Of a stretch of DNA of 30,214 nucleotides, positions 15,413-23,341 are shown piece by piece (within the stretch, counting starts at the first letter, position 1; each line of letters opens with the position of its first letter). The notes under the pieces were generated by a model. It was not told the origin of the DNA. It searched no databases and saw nothing but the letters and a program-made list of their open reading frames with translations. The position numbers and the translations under genes were made by a program. The stretch comes from Prolixibacteraceae bacterium (lineage in GTDB: Bacteria > Bacteroidota > Bacteroidia > Bacteroidales > Prolixibacteraceae): positions 20,605 through 50,818 of the forward strand of contig DPCJ01000199.1 in NCBI GenBank assembly GCA_003516705.1, given 5' to 3'.

Positions 15413-17329
15413 ATGGGAAAAATAATTGGAATTGACCTTGGAACCACCAACTCGTGCGTTTCGGTCATGGAAGGCAACGAACCTGTTGTAATTCCTAACA
15501 GCGAAGGGAAACGCACTACACCATCGATTGTGGCTTTTGTTGAAAATGGCGAACGTAAAATCGGCGACCCTGCAAAACGTCAGGCCATTACAAACCCCAC
15601 AAAAACAGTTTACTCCATTAAACGTTTTATGGGCGAAACCCACGACAGGGTAAGTAAAGAAATTGCCCGCGTACCCTACAAAGTTGTTAAAGGCGACAAC
15701 AATACGCCACGTGTTGAAATTGACGACAGGAAATATTCGCCACAGGAAATTTCGGCTATGATTTTGCAGAAAATGAAAAAAACTGCCGAAGATTACCTGG
15801 GTCAGGAAGTTACCGAAGCTGTAATTACAGTACCGGCCTACTTTAACGACGCGCAGCGCCAGGCAACCAAAGAAGCCGGCGAAATTGCTGGTCTTAAAGT
15901 GCGCCGCATTATTAACGAACCTACTGCCGCATCACTGGCTTATGGTCTCGACAAAATGCACAAAGACATGAAAATCGCTGTATTCGACCTTGGTGGCGGT
16001 ACTTTCGATATTTCAATTCTTGAATTAGGCGATGGTGTTTTCGAAGTAAAATCGACCGACGGTGATACCCACCTTGGCGGCGATGATTTCGACCAGGTAA
16101 TTATTGAATGGCTTGCTGATGAATTTAAAAGAGATGAAGGTGTTGACCTGAAACGCGACCCGATGGCATTGCAGCGTTTAAAAGAAGCTGCTGAAAAAGC
16201 CAAAATTGAACTTTCAAGTTCATCGCAAACCGAAATCAACCTGCCGTATATTATGCCGGTTGACGGAATTCCAAAACACCTTGTAAAAACACTCACCCGT
16301 TCGAAATTCGAGCAATTGGCTGATAAACTAATTAACGCCACCATCGAACCTTGCAGCAAAGCGCTGAAAAACGCAGGTCTTTCTGCAAGCGAAATCGACG
16401 AGGTAATTCTTGTAGGCGGTTCAACACGTATCCCGGCCATCCAGGAAAAAGTGCAACAGTTCTTTGGAAAAACGCCGTCGAAAGGTGTAAACCCCGACGA
16501 AGTTGTGGCTGTGGGTGCTGCCATTCAGGGCGGTGTATTAACCGGCGAAGTAAAAGATGTGTTACTGCTCGACGTAACTCCGCTTTCGCTGGGTATTGAA
16601 ACCATGGGTGGTGTGATGACAAAACTGATTGAATCGAACACAACGATACCAACTAAAAAGTCGGAAACATTTACTACGGCGTCCGACAACCAGCCTTCGG
16701 TTGAAATCCATGTGTTACAGGGCGAACGCCCGATGGCTGCAGGCAACAAAACCATCGGCCGCTTCCACCTCGACGGTCTGCCACCAGCACCACGCGGTAT
16801 TCCGCAAATCGAAGTTACTTTCGATATCGATGCCAACGGTATTCTGCATGTAAATGCCAAAGACAAAGCTACCGGCAAAACACAGTCGATTCGTATTGAA
16901 GCATCTTCAGGTCTTTCGGATGACGAAATCAAGCGGATGAAACAGGAAGCCGAAGCCAACGCCGAAGCCGATAAAAAAGCTAAGGAAATGGCCGACAAAA
17001 TCAACCAGGCCGACAGTCTGATTTTCCAGACCGAAAAGCAACTGAAAGAGTTTGGCGACAAAATACCTGCCGACAAAAAACAGCCGATTGAAGATGCGCT
17101 GAAAAAGCTGAAAGATGCTCACGCCAGCAAAGACCTGACAGCCATCGATGCAGCCATGACAGAGCTGAACACAGTGTTCCAGGCGGCTTCGCAGGAGATG
17201 TACAACGCATCGCAGGCACAGGGCGGCCAGCAGGCTAACCCGAATGCCGGAGGACAGGAAGGCCCAACCGGTGGCAAACAAAAAGCCGACGGCGAAGTAA
17301 CCGACGTTGATTTCGAAGAAGTCAAGTAG
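15413..17329 (+). CDS. dnaK: Chaperone DnaK (Hsp70)
   Basis: ATP-driven folding chaperone of 638 residues, the usual bacterial length. The nucleotide-binding domain has IGIDLGTTNSCVSVMEGNEP, DLGGGTFDISILELGDG and the phosphate-2 motif ILVGGSTRIPAIQ. The substrate-binding domain starts near LLDVTPLSLGIETMGG. A helical lid follows, then a Gly/Gln-rich tail and the conserved C-terminal acidic end TDVDFEEVK. MGKIIGIDLG at 15413 is the start; an in-frame ATG nine codons upstream has no support. No dnaJ or grpE lies beside it in this window. Confidence 0.99.
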   Translation: MGKIIGIDLGTTNSCVSVMEGNEPVVIPNSEGKRTTPSIVAFVENGERKIGDPAKRQAITNPTKTVYSIKRFMGETHDRVSKEIARVPYKVVKGDNNTPRVEIDDRKYSPQEISAMILQKMKKTAEDYLGQEVTEAVITVPAYFNDAQRQATKEAGEIAGLKVRRIINEPTAASLAYGLDKMHKDMKIAVFDLGGGTFDISILELGDGVFEVKSTDGDTHLGGDDFDQVIIEWLADEFKRDEGVDLKRDPMALQRLKEAAEKAKIELSSSSQTEINLPYIMPVDGIPKHLVKTLTRSKFEQLADKLINATIEPCSKALKNAGLSASEIDEVILVGGSTRIPAIQEKVQQFFGKTPSKGVNPDEVVAVGAAIQGGVLTGEVKDVLLLDVTPLSLGIETMGGVMTKLIESNTTIPTKKSETFTTASDNQPSVEIHVLQGERPMAAGNKTIGRFHLDGLPPAPRGIPQIEVTFDIDANGILHVNAKDKATGKTQSIRIEASSGLSDDEIKRMKQEAEANAEADKKAKEMADKINQADSLIFQTEKQLKEFGDKIPADKKQPIEDALKKLKDAHASKDLTAIDAAMTELNTVFQAASQEMYNASQAQGGQQANPNAGGQEGPTGGKQKADGEVTDVDFEEVK

Positions 17330-17360
17330 AGTCGATTAAAATCGACAATCAAAAATAGGG

Positions 17361-17397
17361 AAACCGCAGTAAATAATTGATTTACTGCGGTTTTTGT
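17361..17397 (+). terminator. Strong terminator of dnaK
   Basis: A perfect 14-bp stem, AAACCGCAGTAAAT (17361-17374) with ATTTACTGCGGTTT (17380-17393), has a five-base loop and a T-rich tail. It marks the end of the host operon; foreign DNA begins within about 50 bases. Confidence 0.93.
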
Positions 17398-17443
17398 TTT
17401 TACGAATTTATTTAATTTGATGTTTTATTATCGATTTTTATCA

Positions 17444-17525
17444 TACATTTGTACCATAACTGTACCGGAACTTAATTAACGACGAAGTGGAACTTGTGAG
17501 CACTTATGAATACTAATAGGTACTT
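17444..17525 (+). repeat. Left-end repeat cluster and promoter of the integrase operon
   Basis: TACATTTG at 17444-17451 is a perfect TAnnTTTG box and a likely promoter for the HTH-int genes. TGTACC occurs at 17450-17455 and 17461-17466, 11 bases apart. Four ACTT-centred repeats follow: GGAACTT 17467-17473, GGAACTT 17489-17495, GCACTT 17500-17505 and GGTACTT 17519-17525. Their ACTT starts are 22, 10 and 20 bases apart, so on one DNA face. This fits arm-type sites for the recombinase or for the HTH protein. Confidence 0.45.
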
Positions 17526-17539
17526 AAATAGCGATAAAG

Positions 17540-18091
17540 ATGGCGATGGATAAGATTCAAATACAATGTGTAATATGTAAAAAGCCGTTTGCCCCCAAAA
17601 CGGTAGACTCAATCTATTGCTCCAAAAATTGTAGCGATGTTGCATACCGCAAGAGGAAAGCGCAGCAAAAAGAAGAAGAACAACGGAAAATAGTTGTTGA
17701 TAAAATTCCCGTTGACCGCTTATATATTTCCGTGTCGGAAGCAATAGCTATTTTTGGAATCGCAAAAAGCACACTTTATCGTCTGATTCGTCAAAAACGA
17801 ATCCCTGCAATCAATTTAGGAACTCGTCTTGTACGGATTGATCGTGCTGCAATAGAGGAAATGTTTCCAATTCGCAAAGAGACACCCAAAATAAAAGAAA
17901 AACCGGCAGTTAAATTATATAGTCTTGAACCCCAAGACTGCTATACAATCGGCGAGATAGCTCAAAAGTTTGGCATATCCGATAGTTCTGTCTATAAGCA
18001 TATCCGCAGATTTTCTATCCCTACTCGACAGATTGGAAAATACGTTTATGCCCCCAAATCTGAAATAGACAATTTGTATAATAGCAAATAA
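17540..18091 (+). CDS. Zinc-ribbon plus double-HTH DNA-binding protein
   Basis: A 183-residue protein. The N-terminus holds a likely zinc site, Cys10, Cys13, Cys27 and Cys31 (CVIC...YCSKNC). Two MerR/excisionase-type HTH_17 domains follow. The first spans about 57-105 (VSEAIAIFGIAKSTLYRLIR) and the second about 132-182 (TIGEIAQKFGISDSSVYKHI). It precedes the integrase by 12 bases and would be made with it. Such proteins commonly accompany integrases in Bacteroidota elements and probably act as recombination directionality factor or regulator. The start could be MDKIQ at 17546. Confidence 0.85.
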   Translation: MAMDKIQIQCVICKKPFAPKTVDSIYCSKNCSDVAYRKRKAQQKEEEQRKIVVDKIPVDRLYISVSEAIAIFGIAKSTLYRLIRQKRIPAINLGTRLVRIDRAAIEEMFPIRKETPKIKEKPAVKLYSLEPQDCYTIGEIAQKFGISDSSVYKHIRRFSIPTRQIGKYVYAPKSEIDNLYNSK

Positions 18092-18103
18092 TAGAGATAC
18101 CAC

Positions 18104-19363
18104 ATGAAAGAGTTATCCAACACCAAAGTAACTGTGAGGCTTCGAAAGGCTGAAGACCGAAAAGAGTGGTATGTTTATATTGAGAGTTACCCCGTTCTTG
18201 TTCCAGGCAAGAAAAGCCTGCAGCGCTTACGGGAATACTTAAATCGCAGTGTAACTACAATAGAATGGGACAAAAAACGAACTGCTCGTACCGATACTGA
18301 CGGAACAAAAACCTATAAGCCCAAACGCGATGATAACGGGATAATCATATGCCGGAGTGAAAAAGACCAGGAAAGTATGATTTATGCTGATGGTGTTCGT
18401 AAACTTCGCCAACGAGAATATAATAATGCCGATTTATACAGCGATACCGAAACCGAGCAAGCCGAACAAAAGGAACGTTTGCAGCAAAATTTCATAGAAT
18501 ATTTTGATAAGGTAACGGCCAAACGACACGCCAACAACTCAAAATCCATTTTAATCAACTGGCAGCGAGCTGTTGAATTTCTGAAGCAGTTCACCGGAAA
18601 TTCGTTATTGTTTTCTCAAATAAATAACAGGACTGCCGAAGAATTTAAGCATTTTCTGTTCTCTGCCCCTCGCGGAGGCAAAAAAAGCGGAACTATTTCT
18701 CACAATACCGCCTCAACTTATTTTTCCATTTTCAAGGCAGCACTTAAACAAGCATTTATTGATGGCTACCTGACCGTTGATTTATCGGCTAAACTAAAAG
18801 GCATACAGAAACAGGAATCCCGCAGAGAATATTTATCAGTTGAAGAACTCAACATACTTGCCGCTACTCCTTGCGGACGGGATGTACTTAAACGGGCAGC
18901 CCTTTTCTCTGCGCTCACAGGATTGCGACATTCCGATATTCAAAAACTTCGATGGAAAGAAATCATTATAGATCGTAATCAAGCAAGACTGCATTTTACC
19001 CAACAAAAAACCAAAGGTGTTGAATATTCACCCATTTCAGGACAAGCTTTGCAACTTTGTGGTGAGCCAGGAAAGCCAGAACAATTTGTTTTTGAAGATT
19101 TGCCTGATCCATCCTGGATTTCCCACCCCCTCAAAAAATGGTTGGAAGCCGCTGGTATTAAAAAGAAAATTACCTTCCATTGCTTCCGTCACACATTCGC
19201 GACCTTGCAGTTATCAAGCGGCACCGATATTTACACTGTCAGCAAAATGCTTGGCCATACCGATGTAAAAACCACCCAGATTTACGCCAAAGTGGTGGAC
19301 GAAAAGAAAAATAAAGCGGCACAAGCGATACAGTTAGAAACAATAAAAACAATCAAGGAATGA
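18104..19363 (+). CDS. int: Tyrosine recombinase (integrase)
   Basis: Site-specific recombinase of 419 residues that would insert and excise the element. The N-terminal arm-binding domain runs to about residue 115. The core-binding domain contains LQQNFIEYFDKVTAKRHANN. The catalytic domain holds Arg275 (TGLRHSDIQ), a Lys in QQKTKG, His359 and Arg362 (HCFRHTFAT), His385 (MLGHTD) and nucleophile Tyr394 (IYAKV). All catalytic residues are present, so it is probably active. The length and layout match Bacteroidota conjugative and mobilizable transposon integrases. Its stop overlaps the next ATG (ATGA). Confidence 0.96.
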   Translation: MKELSNTKVTVRLRKAEDRKEWYVYIESYPVLVPGKKSLQRLREYLNRSVTTIEWDKKRTARTDTDGTKTYKPKRDDNGIIICRSEKDQESMIYADGVRKLRQREYNNADLYSDTETEQAEQKERLQQNFIEYFDKVTAKRHANNSKSILINWQRAVEFLKQFTGNSLLFSQINNRTAEEFKHFLFSAPRGGKKSGTISHNTASTYFSIFKAALKQAFIDGYLTVDLSAKLKGIQKQESRREYLSVEELNILAATPCGRDVLKRAALFSALTGLRHSDIQKLRWKEIIIDRNQARLHFTQQKTKGVEYSPISGQALQLCGEPGKPEQFVFEDLPDPSWISHPLKKWLEAAGIKKKITFHCFRHTFATLQLSSGTDIYTVSKMLGHTDVKTTQIYAKVVDEKKNKAAQAIQLETIKTIKE

Positions 19364-20070
19364 AAAACAATCTTCTGGAGTACATTATTTTATACATCCT
19401 GGTTGCATCTGCTGCGTTGACAATTGCGACAATGGCACGTATATCTGCTTTTTCATTGGGAGTTGACAACTTTACTTCTTTCATCGTTTTTTTTGTAGTC
19501 TTGGGCATTGAGGTTGCTGCATATTTAAGTATTCACGTTGTTTTACAAGGACTGATGTTGCCTTGGATTGCACGGCTCTTACTGAAAATTCCTTATTTCA
19601 AAAATAAAACAAAAAGCACAAAACCTATCGATAAAATAACCAATCAGATAACAGAACCACCCTCTTTAGAAGATATTCGGAACGAACAACTACAAAACAA
19701 AGCCAAAGAGCGGGAAGAAAAACTAAATGTTGCGCTGAACTATACCCGAAAAACATTTGCACCGTATGTTTTAGACGAACAAATTGAATTTCTATGTGTA
19801 AATCTGCAACTATATGCTGATAAATTGAACCTGGAAAATTTACGTTCCATAAAAACCAGTAAAGACTTATCTTCTATTGATATTTCCCATTTTGGATGGA
19901 ATATCTGGAATCATTTCAATATAGGTAAACGAATAGAAATTGCTCACTTCCTCAAAAGGGTATTTCCCGATATTCTCAAAGATGTAGAAGTTGAAAGTAT
20001 CAAAAGCCATCTGAAAGACGACGAATTGAAAGGCATTATTAAAATACAGAAAAGCCTTACAGAGCAATAA
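19360..20070 (+). CDS. Two-TM hypothetical protein coupled to the integrase
   Basis: A 236-residue protein of no recognised family. Two N-terminal membrane helices (about 8-28 and 40-66) are followed by a basic linker and a long soluble, mostly helical C-terminal domain (ERKL-like charged region, then APYVLDEQIEFLCVNLQLYA and HFGWNIWNHFNIGKRIEIAH). The ATG overlaps the integrase TGA by four bases, so expression is translationally coupled. This tie to the recombinase suggests a role in the element's life cycle, though what it is cannot be read. Confidence 0.75.
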   Translation: MKNNLLEYIILYILVASAALTIATMARISAFSLGVDNFTSFIVFFVVLGIEVAAYLSIHVVLQGLMLPWIARLLLKIPYFKNKTKSTKPIDKITNQITEPPSLEDIRNEQLQNKAKEREEKLNVALNYTRKTFAPYVLDEQIEFLCVNLQLYADKLNLENLRSIKTSKDLSSIDISHFGWNIWNHFNIGKRIEIAHFLKRVFPDILKDVEVESIKSHLKDDELKGIIKIQKSLTEQ

Positions 20071-20148
20071 TAACCATAGTTTATAATTATCTCAAGTGTT
20101 TTAACTGTTTTGTTTCCGTGTCGCGAAACACAACGAAAACACCTATTT

Positions 20149-20163
20149 CATTTGCACCATAAC
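20149..20163 (+). repeat. Second copy of CATTTGyACCATAAC
   Basis: CATTTGCACCATAAC here matches CATTTGTACCATAAC at 17446-17460 in 14 of 15 bases. Each lies before the first gene of a module. The preceding bases TTCATTTG are one change from a TAnnTTTG box, so both copies could be promoter/start regions, or they could be recombination-linked direct repeats around the integrase module. Confidence 0.5.
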
Positions 20164-20180
20164 AATTAAAAACGATAGTT

Positions 20181-20534
20181 ATGGAAACAAATGAAATTTC
20201 TTTTGAAACCTTGCCCAAAGCAGTTGCCCATCTGGTCAGCGAAGTGGCCGCAATCAAATTATTAGTAGAAAAGGGGCAAACATCCGTTGCTCCTCAAAAA
20301 CGCATTCCTTTAGGCATTGAAGAAGCCAGCAGGACTATCGGCAAAGCCAAACCTACCATTTACGCACTTGTTCGCAAACGTCTGCTCCCCTGTTACAAGA
20401 ACGGCAAGAAGCTTTATTTTTTTGAAGATGAATTGCTGGAATGGATTGCCAAAGGCAAGAAGAAGACTTTACTTGAAATTGAATCAGAGGTAAAAGCAGA
20501 TTACAAAAAAGATTTTAGAGGCACAAGAAGATGA
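20181..20534 (+). CDS. Excisionase-like HTH_17 protein
   Basis: A 117-residue protein. The N-terminal helix (LPKAVAHLVSEVAAIKLLVE) may be coiled coil. The MerR-like HTH_17 domain spans about 42-92 (GIEEASRTIGKAKPTIYALV, then KLYFFEDELLEWIAKGK). This is the common small DNA-binding protein of Bacteroidota mobilizable elements, used in excision or in regulating the replication and mobilization genes. It overlaps the next ORF by four bases (ATGA) and leads an operon with it. Confidence 0.88.
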   Translation: METNEISFETLPKAVAHLVSEVAAIKLLVEKGQTSVAPQKRIPLGIEEASRTIGKAKPTIYALVRKRLLPCYKNGKKLYFFEDELLEWIAKGKKKTLLEIESEVKADYKKDFRGTRR

Positions 20535-20923
20535 ATCTGTTTGATTTGATAGCCAATTTCTGGCGACTTGATGAACAGAAAAATTTCAGCGGAAACGAAA
20601 CACGCCTGTTTTTCTTCCTGATTCATTTGGCAAACCGTTCGTTTTGGCAGGAATGGATTGAATTTGCCGACAAACGAATGGATGCTAATGCCAATATTTC
20701 TTTGCAGGTGTTGAAATCAGCCAGAGAACGTTTGCAAGAAGCCGAATTGATAGACTTCGTTCCAGGGGGTGGGTTTAGGGTTAAAACTAAGTATCGGATT
20801 TTAACACCTAAGTCCAACCTTAAGCTCTCACCTTCTCTTTTTAATAATAAAGACAAAGATTCAAACATTAATCCAAATGGAAAAAAGAAAGGATTTGTCC
20901 ATACAGGAAGCGATTTTGACTAA
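20531..20923 (+). CDS. Putative replication-initiation/winged-helix protein
   Basis: A 130-residue protein (NLFDLIANFWRLDEQKNFSG, then ETRLFFFLIHLANRSFWQEW and LQEAELIDFVPGGGFRVKTK). The pattern resembles the N-terminal winged-helix part of DnaD-like or RepA-like replication proteins in which two helices precede a beta wing ending in a tyrosine-lysine turn. The C-terminal 30 residues are low-complexity and polar. It is sandwiched by 4-base and 47-base overlaps with the HTH gene and the ATPase gene, which supports a joint replication role. The family match is from memory of layout, not decisive. Confidence 0.65.
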   Translation: MNLFDLIANFWRLDEQKNFSGNETRLFFFLIHLANRSFWQEWIEFADKRMDANANISLQVLKSARERLQEAELIDFVPGGGFRVKTKYRILTPKSNLKLSPSLFNNKDKDSNINPNGKKKGFVHTGSDFD

Positions 20924-21602
20924 TCAGGGATTTTATCAGTTGTTGCAAAAAGATGCTCATGAAATTGTTGCCGGTGAAAAAGAAAAGAAGCGGCAACGGC
21001 GATTGTTCCTTCCGCTGGCGTATTCCGATTTTCAGAGTTTGTTTTGCACATTCGGGGCAGTTTGCTTACTCCACCGGAATCAAGATAGAGGCTTTGTTAT
21101 TGACGACAATAATGAGCCAGTGATAAAACAACTCTACTATTTCGCAACCAGTAATCCATCTTTTGCAGGTGATTTGAACAAAGGGATTCTTTTACAAGGT
21201 AAATATGGATGTGGCAAGACCGTACTTCTGGAAACTTACTCAATGCTCCATAATCATATTGTGAGAAAATTCAGCCTGAATTATCCATTGCTTTCATTTA
21301 TCAAGGCGGTGGAATTACAAGAGCAAATCAGAAAACAATCAGTGAATATGTTCGTGCGAAAACCATTAATCATTGATGAATTTGGACGGGAATCCAAAAC
21401 GGTTCAGGATTACGGCAACATTACTCGGCCACTATCCGAATTGTTGAGTTTGAGAAGCGATGCCGGAACGCTTACGCACGGTACTACTAATTTCATCTTG
21501 AATACACTTTCGTCTGATGAATTTTACGGCGGGATGATTGGCGACAGGCTCAAAACGATGTTCAACTTCATCACTTTGCATGGAGAAAGCAGGAGGATAT
21601 AA
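20877..21602 (+). CDS. DnaC-like P-loop ATPase (helicase-loader type)
   Basis: A 241-residue AAA+ ATPase. Walker A GKYGCGKT is at 108-115 and Walker B LIIDEFG at 164-170. After them come SELLSLRSDAGTLTHGTTNF, matching sensor 1 (TTN), and DRLKTMF with the arginine finger. The N-terminal region lacks any zinc motif. It resembles DnaC/IstB-like loaders that place replicative helicase on an origin. The start at 20877 lies inside the upstream ORF; no later ATG has a better ribosome site. It ends the putative replication unit. Confidence 0.82.
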   Translation: MEKRKDLSIQEAILTNQGFYQLLQKDAHEIVAGEKEKKRQRRLFLPLAYSDFQSLFCTFGAVCLLHRNQDRGFVIDDNNEPVIKQLYYFATSNPSFAGDLNKGILLQGKYGCGKTVLLETYSMLHNHIVRKFSLNYPLLSFIKAVELQEQIRKQSVNMFVRKPLIIDEFGRESKTVQDYGNITRPLSELLSLRSDAGTLTHGTTNFILNTLSSDEFYGGMIGDRLKTMFNFITLHGESRRI

Positions 21603-21704
21603 ATTAAAGAACATACCATTCCTTGAAAAAAAGCCCATAAACACTTGCTCAAACTGTAAGCAACTATATATCAATAAATTTTAACTTTTTAAAAATAACT
21701 TGTC

Positions 21705-22421
21705 ATGAAAAAAATGAATTTTATTCTACAAAGTAAAGGAGGTTGCGGCAAATCGATGCTCACCTATTTACTGGCATTAAAAAATGAAGACAATCCCCAA
21801 ACCTATTTTATTGATTTTGACAGCTCTGTAAAATCAAGTACGCAGCAACTGAAATTCCTTCAAGGCCGGACGCCTGCCCGCTTTGCAAAAATGAATTTAC
21901 TCGATGAACGGGGTAAAATTGACCGTCAGCGGCTTTTTGAAAACCTGCAGGTCCTCGCCCAAAAACCTTATGAGGAATTTTTTCTTGATTTTGGCGCACC
22001 CGAAAGCGAGCAGCTTACCTCCTTGTTTTCAAAAGATTATACCATCAAAGAATTTAAGCAGATTGCCGAAGAACTTGATGTTGAATTCATTTTCAACATT
22101 GTTGTGGCAGGCGGCAGTTCTTATCTTCCCTGCACCAGTTATCTGAACAACATTGCAGGATTAAATCAACAGAATTTCAGTATTATCATCTGTATCAATG
22201 AGTTTTCATTTCATAATTACAAATCACTGTTTGCAGAGATAGAGAACTATGCAAAAGCCAATTCAGACAATATTCACGGAGTGAAATATTTTGGTGATTT
22301 TGATACGGATGCTGCCCCTCATAAAAACATCCTAAGGTACATTTCAGAAGGAAAAGGAATGAATGCCTATGTATTTATTGAGAAAATTAAAATTCAAAAA
22401 GAACTTCAAAAATTACCGTAA
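21705..22421 (+). CDS. ParA/MinD-like P-loop ATPase
   Basis: A 238-residue ATPase. The deviant Walker A motif KGGCGKS lies at 11-17 with the signature lysine, and a FIDFDSS strand follows at 35-41. FFLDFGAPES is the Walker B-like segment, and IIICINEFSFHN lies where ParA proteins bind nucleotide base. ParA-like proteins position plasmids or transfer machinery on membranes or nucleoid. No ParB gene is next to it; instead a single-TM protein overlaps its stop (TAATG). That suggests a relaxosome- or membrane-positioning use rather than classical partition. Confidence 0.85.
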   Translation: MKKMNFILQSKGGCGKSMLTYLLALKNEDNPQTYFIDFDSSVKSSTQQLKFLQGRTPARFAKMNLLDERGKIDRQRLFENLQVLAQKPYEEFFLDFGAPESEQLTSLFSKDYTIKEFKQIAEELDVEFIFNIVVAGGSSYLPCTSYLNNIAGLNQQNFSIIICINEFSFHNYKSLFAEIENYAKANSDNIHGVKYFGDFDTDAAPHKNILRYISEGKGMNAYVFIEKIKIQKELQKLP

Positions 22422-22855
22422 TGGAGCATGTAAAGATTGACTTTCAAAGGATGCAAGCCGATTACTTTCTGAAATACGATTACAAATTTGACGAGACAGC
22501 CCTTGCTATGTTATATATTTTGAAAAAAGAGCAGGAGGCAAATTTTGGTTTGCAAAATTCAGCATTGTACAAGGCCATCGATAAAATTGAAGATTCTCAA
22601 AGAACCTTAGCGCTAGACCGGGAACACCCACGCTGGCAGGCATTTTCTTATGGTTTGGGCCGGTTTGGGTTGCCGCTATTGCTGGCCATCTGTTTCGTAG
22701 CCATATTTTACATGATCCACTTAAGCAATCAGCAACACAAAATAATCGATACTGCCAAACTCCGGTGGTATGAGAATTTCTATCAATCCAATATTGAAAA
22801 CAGGGAGACCAGGGCCATGAAAGAATATTTAAGGGCAAATCCCATTCCTGAATAA
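22421..22855 (+). CDS. Single-TM hypothetical protein paired with the ParA-like ATPase
   Basis: A 144-residue protein. The N-terminal 78 residues are soluble and helical (FQRMQADYFLKYDYKFDETA). One membrane segment runs at about 80-99 (GRFGLPLLLAICFVAIFYMI), followed by a short basic periplasmic or cytosolic tail. Its ATG overlaps the ATPase stop by one base. No family is recognised. It may anchor the ATPase at the membrane. Confidence 0.72.
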   Translation: MEHVKIDFQRMQADYFLKYDYKFDETALAMLYILKKEQEANFGLQNSALYKAIDKIEDSQRTLALDREHPRWQAFSYGLGRFGLPLLLAICFVAIFYMIHLSNQQHKIIDTAKLRWYENFYQSNIENRETRAMKEYLRANPIPE

Positions 22856-22872
22856 ATTAAATGAACAATTAA

Positions 22873-23202
22873 ATGAAAGAATTTCTAAAGCAGAAACTAC
22901 TGGAAAACAAGTCAGGGATTTATTCCCTGATCGCCCATCACTATGCCGACCAAATAGATGAAATGGGTTGCAGCCTTTTCCGTGACTGGTTAAGTGAAGA
23001 ACTGTCGGTTGATAAAAGTACGATAAACCTTACAAGCTTATATTCTGCTTCAAGAAGAGAGCAAAAGAACAATAAACGTAAAGGCAAAACAACTGGTTTT
23101 CAACCTGTATTTGAGAACAAGCAGAATAGCGTTAATCCGGGTTCAAATTTTTCTGATCCCGGTGCCTTACCGTCTTCTGTGGATAATATTACCGAAATGT
23201 AA
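22873..23202 (+). CDS. Small hypothetical protein upstream of oriT
   Basis: A 109-residue soluble protein of unknown family. The N-terminal half is helical (EFLKQKLLENKSGIYSLIAH, then LFRDWLSEELSVDKSTINLT). The C-terminal half is basic and disordered (REQKNNKRKGK), suitable for nucleic-acid contact. It follows the TM protein by 17 bases and directly precedes the oriT-like hairpin, so it could be a relaxosome accessory factor. Confidence 0.65.
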   Translation: MKEFLKQKLLENKSGIYSLIAHHYADQIDEMGCSLFRDWLSEELSVDKSTINLTSLYSASRREQKNNKRKGKTTGFQPVFENKQNSVNPGSNFSDPGALPSSVDNITEM

Positions 23203-23232
23203 CCCAGTTGCAGAATTACGAATTATGAATAA

Positions 23233-23281
23233 TTCCGAATAGAAATAAATAGGAATGAATGGGAATAAATATTTCCGAATA
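23233..23281 (+). repeat. AT-rich repeats next to oriT
   Basis: TTCCGAATA occurs at 23233-23241 and 23273-23281, exactly 40 bases apart. Between them lie GGAATGAAT and GGGAATAAAT-type variants. This is compatible with binding sites for MobC or an accessory protein, or with a bendable AT-rich flank. Confidence 0.35.
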
Positions 23282-23341
23282 AGACAATGCAATTTATTCA
23301 TTATTAGATATATCCATGCGAAATTATTCCGTCATAGTGGG

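Noticed and set aside
17001..17352. Minus-strand ORFs at the dnaK 3' end
   Set aside because: Arise from the Gly/Gln-rich codons of dnaK in reverse frame; DnaK itself is certain.
17401..17470. tRNA-type attachment site at the left junction
   Set aside because: The element lies after a protein-gene terminator and no tRNA 3' end is present; the right end is needed to define att.
20101..20140. GTTTCC...CGCGAAAC hairpin as terminator or operator
   Set aside because: Only a 5-bp stem with mismatches and no T run; too weak to annotate.
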